This document shows, one piece after another, positions 61,508-64,000 of a stretch of 64,000 nt of DNA; the stretch's first letter is position 1, and every line of letters starts with the position of its first letter. This stretch comes from Synergistaceae bacterium (GTDB lineage: Bacteria; Synergistota; Synergistia; Synergistales; Aminobacteriaceae), in contig JAFSJJ010000016.1 in the NCBI GenBank assembly GCA_017439345.1, positions 1 through 64,000 of the forward strand. Reading direction: 5' to 3'. Below the pieces are notes generated by a model that was given only the letters and a program-made list of their open reading frames with translations, ran no database searches and was not told where the DNA came from. Made by a program: the position numbers and the translations under genes.

Positions 61508-63997
61508 TTATTGTAACAGCTCTTCAAGTTTGCCCCAGTCAGCATTTGTTACGCATTCTTTGACCTGCTCGAATCTTTCGCGTTCTGATTCGGGGACTCT
61601 GAAGTTCTTTGCTTCCTCTATCATTCTGTCGATGTTGTCTAAATCGAAGTCAGCCGCAAAGCCTTTTATCAGCGAGTACATTTCGTGAAGATCAGCAATC
61701 GATATTTCAGGCAGAGACATATCAGGTTCGTCTTTTGACCCGAAAACTTTTGCGAGAACTTCTTTATAGCTCCTGTACTGTGCCAATAAAGCCGGAGTCT
61801 TGGCCTCGATCTCTTCAATGTCATTCTTATCACCGCAGGCTTCGAGATACTTTGCATTCTCTGACAGGTCTAACGCTCCCACTAAACGCGCAGCACTCTT
61901 GAGGGCATGAACCAGAACAGTATAATTCTTGATGTCCTTCTCCCGCTCGAATTTTTCTATATCGCCGGATTTCTTATCAAGACTGTTATAGAAAATTTCT
62001 AGTGCCTGGACAAACGTCTCTTCTGAGCCGCAGTTAGTAACAGCAGCGTCGTAATCAATTCCGGGAATATTTTTATACGGCGAGTCTGCTTCCTGATTCT
62101 CTTCTGATTCGTATTCGTCCTCTGCAAATTCAAGACTCAAGTCTCTGCGTATATTAACGTCATTAACAGGTTTATTACTCGAGTCATCATCGGTCATGTC
62201 GTCGCCTCTGATTATCAAGTCATCAGGTAAGTATTGCAGTAAAATCTGTTCGAGTCTCACGGTATCTACAGGCTTTGAAATATAATCGCTGAAGCCTTCG
62301 TCTATATATAACTGTCTTGCACCTAACACAGCATTTGCAGTTAATGCTACAACGGGGGTATTATAATTCAGTCCGTCAGTCATCTTCTTCATGTTGTGAA
62401 AGGCTTCAATACCGTCCATGCCTGGCATCCTGTGATCTAAGAAAATCATATCATAGTGATTCATTCTGACCATCTGGAGCATTTCGACTCCGCTTGAGGC
62501 TGTATCTATTTTAATCTTAGTCTTCTTGAGCAAGTTAGCGAACACCAGCAAATTAACATCAGCGTCATCAACAACAAGAACCCTTGCTTCAGGTGCCTGG
62601 AATGTCTGAGTAAATTTCGCAGTCTGTCTTGTCGTAGCTATCGAGAATGCCCGCTCATAGTCCCCTATAGGCTCCCATTTAATGACAGTCTGCCGGACTT
62701 CAAACGAGAATGTAGAGCCTTTGTGAAATACGCTTTCAACCTGGAGTTCAGAACCCATTAACTGCAATAATTTCTGCACTATAGAGAGTCCCAAGCCTGA
62801 ACCGTCTGCGCTGAATTTGCGGGCTGCTTCAACGTGTTCAAACGGCTGGAAGATATATTCAAGGTCTTCTGTCTTGATTCCTATTCCTGTATCAGTGATC
62901 GCACACTTCAATAATATCGTGTAGTTGTCTATTGTCTCATAGCCTACATTAACAGTAACTCCGCCGCGTTCGGTGTATTTGATTGCGTTGTTGAGAATAT
63001 TCATCATAACCTGCCTGAGGTGATATTCGTCGCCGTCAAGTATTCGGGGAATCTCTTTATCAACGTTGACTGTGAATGTTAATGACTTCTTCTTTGCCTG
63101 TTCAGCTGCCATGTTGATTAAGTCGTTAATCAGGGAGCTTAAATCATATCGAACGGGAACTATATCCATCTTCTTATCTTGAAGTTTCGAGAAGTCAAGA
63201 ATATCGTTAATGATTCCTAATAAAGCACGTCCGCTTCTCTGAATCACAAGAGCGTATTCTTTAATTTCGGGCCTGTCTTCCTCGCGTAAAATCATCTCGT
63301 TCATTCCAAGAATCGAATTCATAGGAGTCCTTATTTCATGAGACATATTATCAAGGAAAGAGCTTTTTGCTTCGTTCGCAGAGTTCGCTTCAGAAATTGC
63401 CTTGTCGAGTCTCTCCTGCTGATGTCTATATGAATACGTGTAAAGCAGACATAACACACCAAGAGTACATGACACTATAACGACCGGGATAAAAGCAGAT
63501 TCAGGAATCGCGAGTCTTGAGTCAATCGATGCAGGATATATCGATACAAAAATTGCGTTAGACACGTAAGCAAGTATCTCAAGGCAGACCATTATAATCG
63601 CTTCAGGCAGCTTCAAAAAGAACGGAGTCGCAACTACAGCAAGTATAAAGAATATCGGAACGCCTCCCATTTTACCGCCGTCAAGGAAGAACAAAGCCGT
63701 CAACCCAAATATAAAGCCTCCTGCCGTCAATGGATATGATAACTTTTTCAGGGGTTCAACGTCTCCGGTCTTAATCTTTCTGAACGAGTAAATAAACAAC
63801 GAAGCCGATAATACAGCAGCAATGAAATACGAACCCGCAGGGACATAGAAGCCTCTCCAGAGTCTCACGCAGCCTATGACAGCCATAGCAAACGATACGA
63901 CTAAACTAAATGCGCCGTAACACAACGCAGTTATATTCATTCCTGTACTGTCAGGAGCAAAAATAAATTCTTTGAGTTTGATTGATTGTGTGTTCAT
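61508..63997 (-). CDS. Hybrid sensor histidine kinase with receiver and Hpt domains
   Basis: 829 residues. The N-terminal part (about 15-190) has six or seven membrane segments. HisKA follows with NMSHEIRTPMNSILGMNE (His near 219), then HATPase_c (about 330-440, GLGLSIVQKLLQLMGSELQV). A REC domain (about 470-595, MIFLDHRMPGMDGIEAF) and an Hpt domain (about 660-760, LVHALKSAARLVGA, His near 697) complete a phosphorelay. The start ATG is 3 bases from the window edge, and a further upstream extension cannot be excluded. It signals to the response regulator downstream. The stimulus is unknown. Confidence 0.92.
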   Translation of the reverse strand: MNTQSIKLKEFIFAPDSTGMNITALCYGAFSLVVSFAMAVIGCVRLWRGFYVPAGSYFIAAVLSASLFIYSFRKIKTGDVEPLKKLSYPLTAGGFIFGLTALFFLDGGKMGGVPIFFILAVVATPFFLKLPEAIIMVCLEILAYVSNAIFVSIYPASIDSRLAIPESAFIPVVIVSCTLGVLCLLYTYSYRHQQERLDKAISEANSANEAKSSFLDNMSHEIRTPMNSILGMNEMILREEDRPEIKEYALVIQRSGRALLGIINDILDFSKLQDKKMDIVPVRYDLSSLINDLINMAAEQAKKKSLTFTVNVDKEIPRILDGDEYHLRQVMMNILNNAIKYTERGGVTVNVGYETIDNYTILLKCAITDTGIGIKTEDLEYIFQPFEHVEAARKFSADGSGLGLSIVQKLLQLMGSELQVESVFHKGSTFSFEVRQTVIKWEPIGDYERAFSIATTRQTAKFTQTFQAPEARVLVVDDADVNLLVFANLLKKTKIKIDTASSGVEMLQMVRMNHYDMIFLDHRMPGMDGIEAFHNMKKMTDGLNYNTPVVALTANAVLGARQLYIDEGFSDYISKPVDTVRLEQILLQYLPDDLIIRGDDMTDDDSSNKPVNDVNIRRDLSLEFAEDEYESEENQEADSPYKNIPGIDYDAAVTNCGSEETFVQALEIFYNSLDKKSGDIEKFEREKDIKNYTVLVHALKSAARLVGALDLSENAKYLEACGDKNDIEEIEAKTPALLAQYRSYKEVLAKVFGSKDEPDMSLPEISIADLHEMYSLIKGFAADFDLDNIDRMIEEAKNFRVPESERERFEQVKECVTNADWGKLEELLQ

Positions 63998-64000
63998 GCC

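Overview
The window is AT-rich bacterial chromosome. It most likely comes from an anaerobic, amino-acid-fermenting Synergistota (family Synergistaceae, probably a host-associated or other uncultured lineage). Three things support this. Two large exported proteins end in a Ser/Gly-Gly-Cys, hydrophobic helix, basic tail that fits the Synerg-CTERM sorting signal. An indolepyruvate:ferredoxin oxidoreductase / aryl-CoA ligase / ACT-domain operon points to amino-acid fermentation. The diaminopimelate pathway is of the acetylase type. The taxonomic call is an inference from gene content; no rRNA gene is present.

Layout. 1-4.3 kb: a repeat-rich surface protein (minus strand) whose C-terminal anchor is out of frame after a run of nine G. 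4.4-7.6 kb: tRNA-Asn, a sodium:solute symporter overlapping an amidohydrolase, and a small unknown gene. 7.6-12.8 kb: minus-strand operon iorA-iorB-paaK and three tandem-ACT proteins (one frameshifted). 13.0-20.3 kb: a HEPN-like/S1/ankyrin protein, an acyl-CoA synthetase, a metallo-hydrolase, Lgt and an HtrA protease. 20.5-22.3 kb: an Rpn-type nuclease overlapping an AAA ATPase/cNMP-binding fusion. 22.3-27.5 kb: the lysine/DAP operon dapA-dapB-dapH-M20 deacetylase-lysC, preceded by a promoter, a 34-codon leader peptide and a terminator/antiterminator pair that look like a ribosome-mediated attenuator. 27.6-36.0 kb: a second Synerg-CTERM protein, cation/proton antiporter, L,D-transpeptidase, YchF, a lipoprotein binding protein and RlmB. 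36.0-37.9 kb: a flagellin pseudogene with at least six indels and an adhesin-like insert. 38.2-48.5 kb: gltX, a YbjQ-like protein, two large paralogous exported proteins of unknown function, a membrane protein, an exported triple rhodanese, a truncated Hsp70, MtaB and PrmA. 48.7-58.7 kb: a CapA-like protein, MazG, a carboxyltransferase, and the conserved PhoH-PgpH-YbeY-CNNM-Cdd-Era cluster. 58.7-60.5 kb: two paralogous GTPases behind a promoter whose spacer is mostly a run of C. 60.6-64.0 kb: a response regulator and a hybrid histidine kinase.

Several parts connect. The IOR, PaaK and ACT genes probably serve aromatic amino-acid fermentation, and the dap operon supplies lysine and peptidoglycan precursor. 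Runs of G/C recur at loci that would be expected to vary: the surface protein, the flagellin upstream region and the GTPase promoter. They suggest slipped-strand phase variation, although assembly error in homopolymers cannot be excluded from sequence alone. No CRISPR array, rRNA, insertion sequence or prophage was seen.
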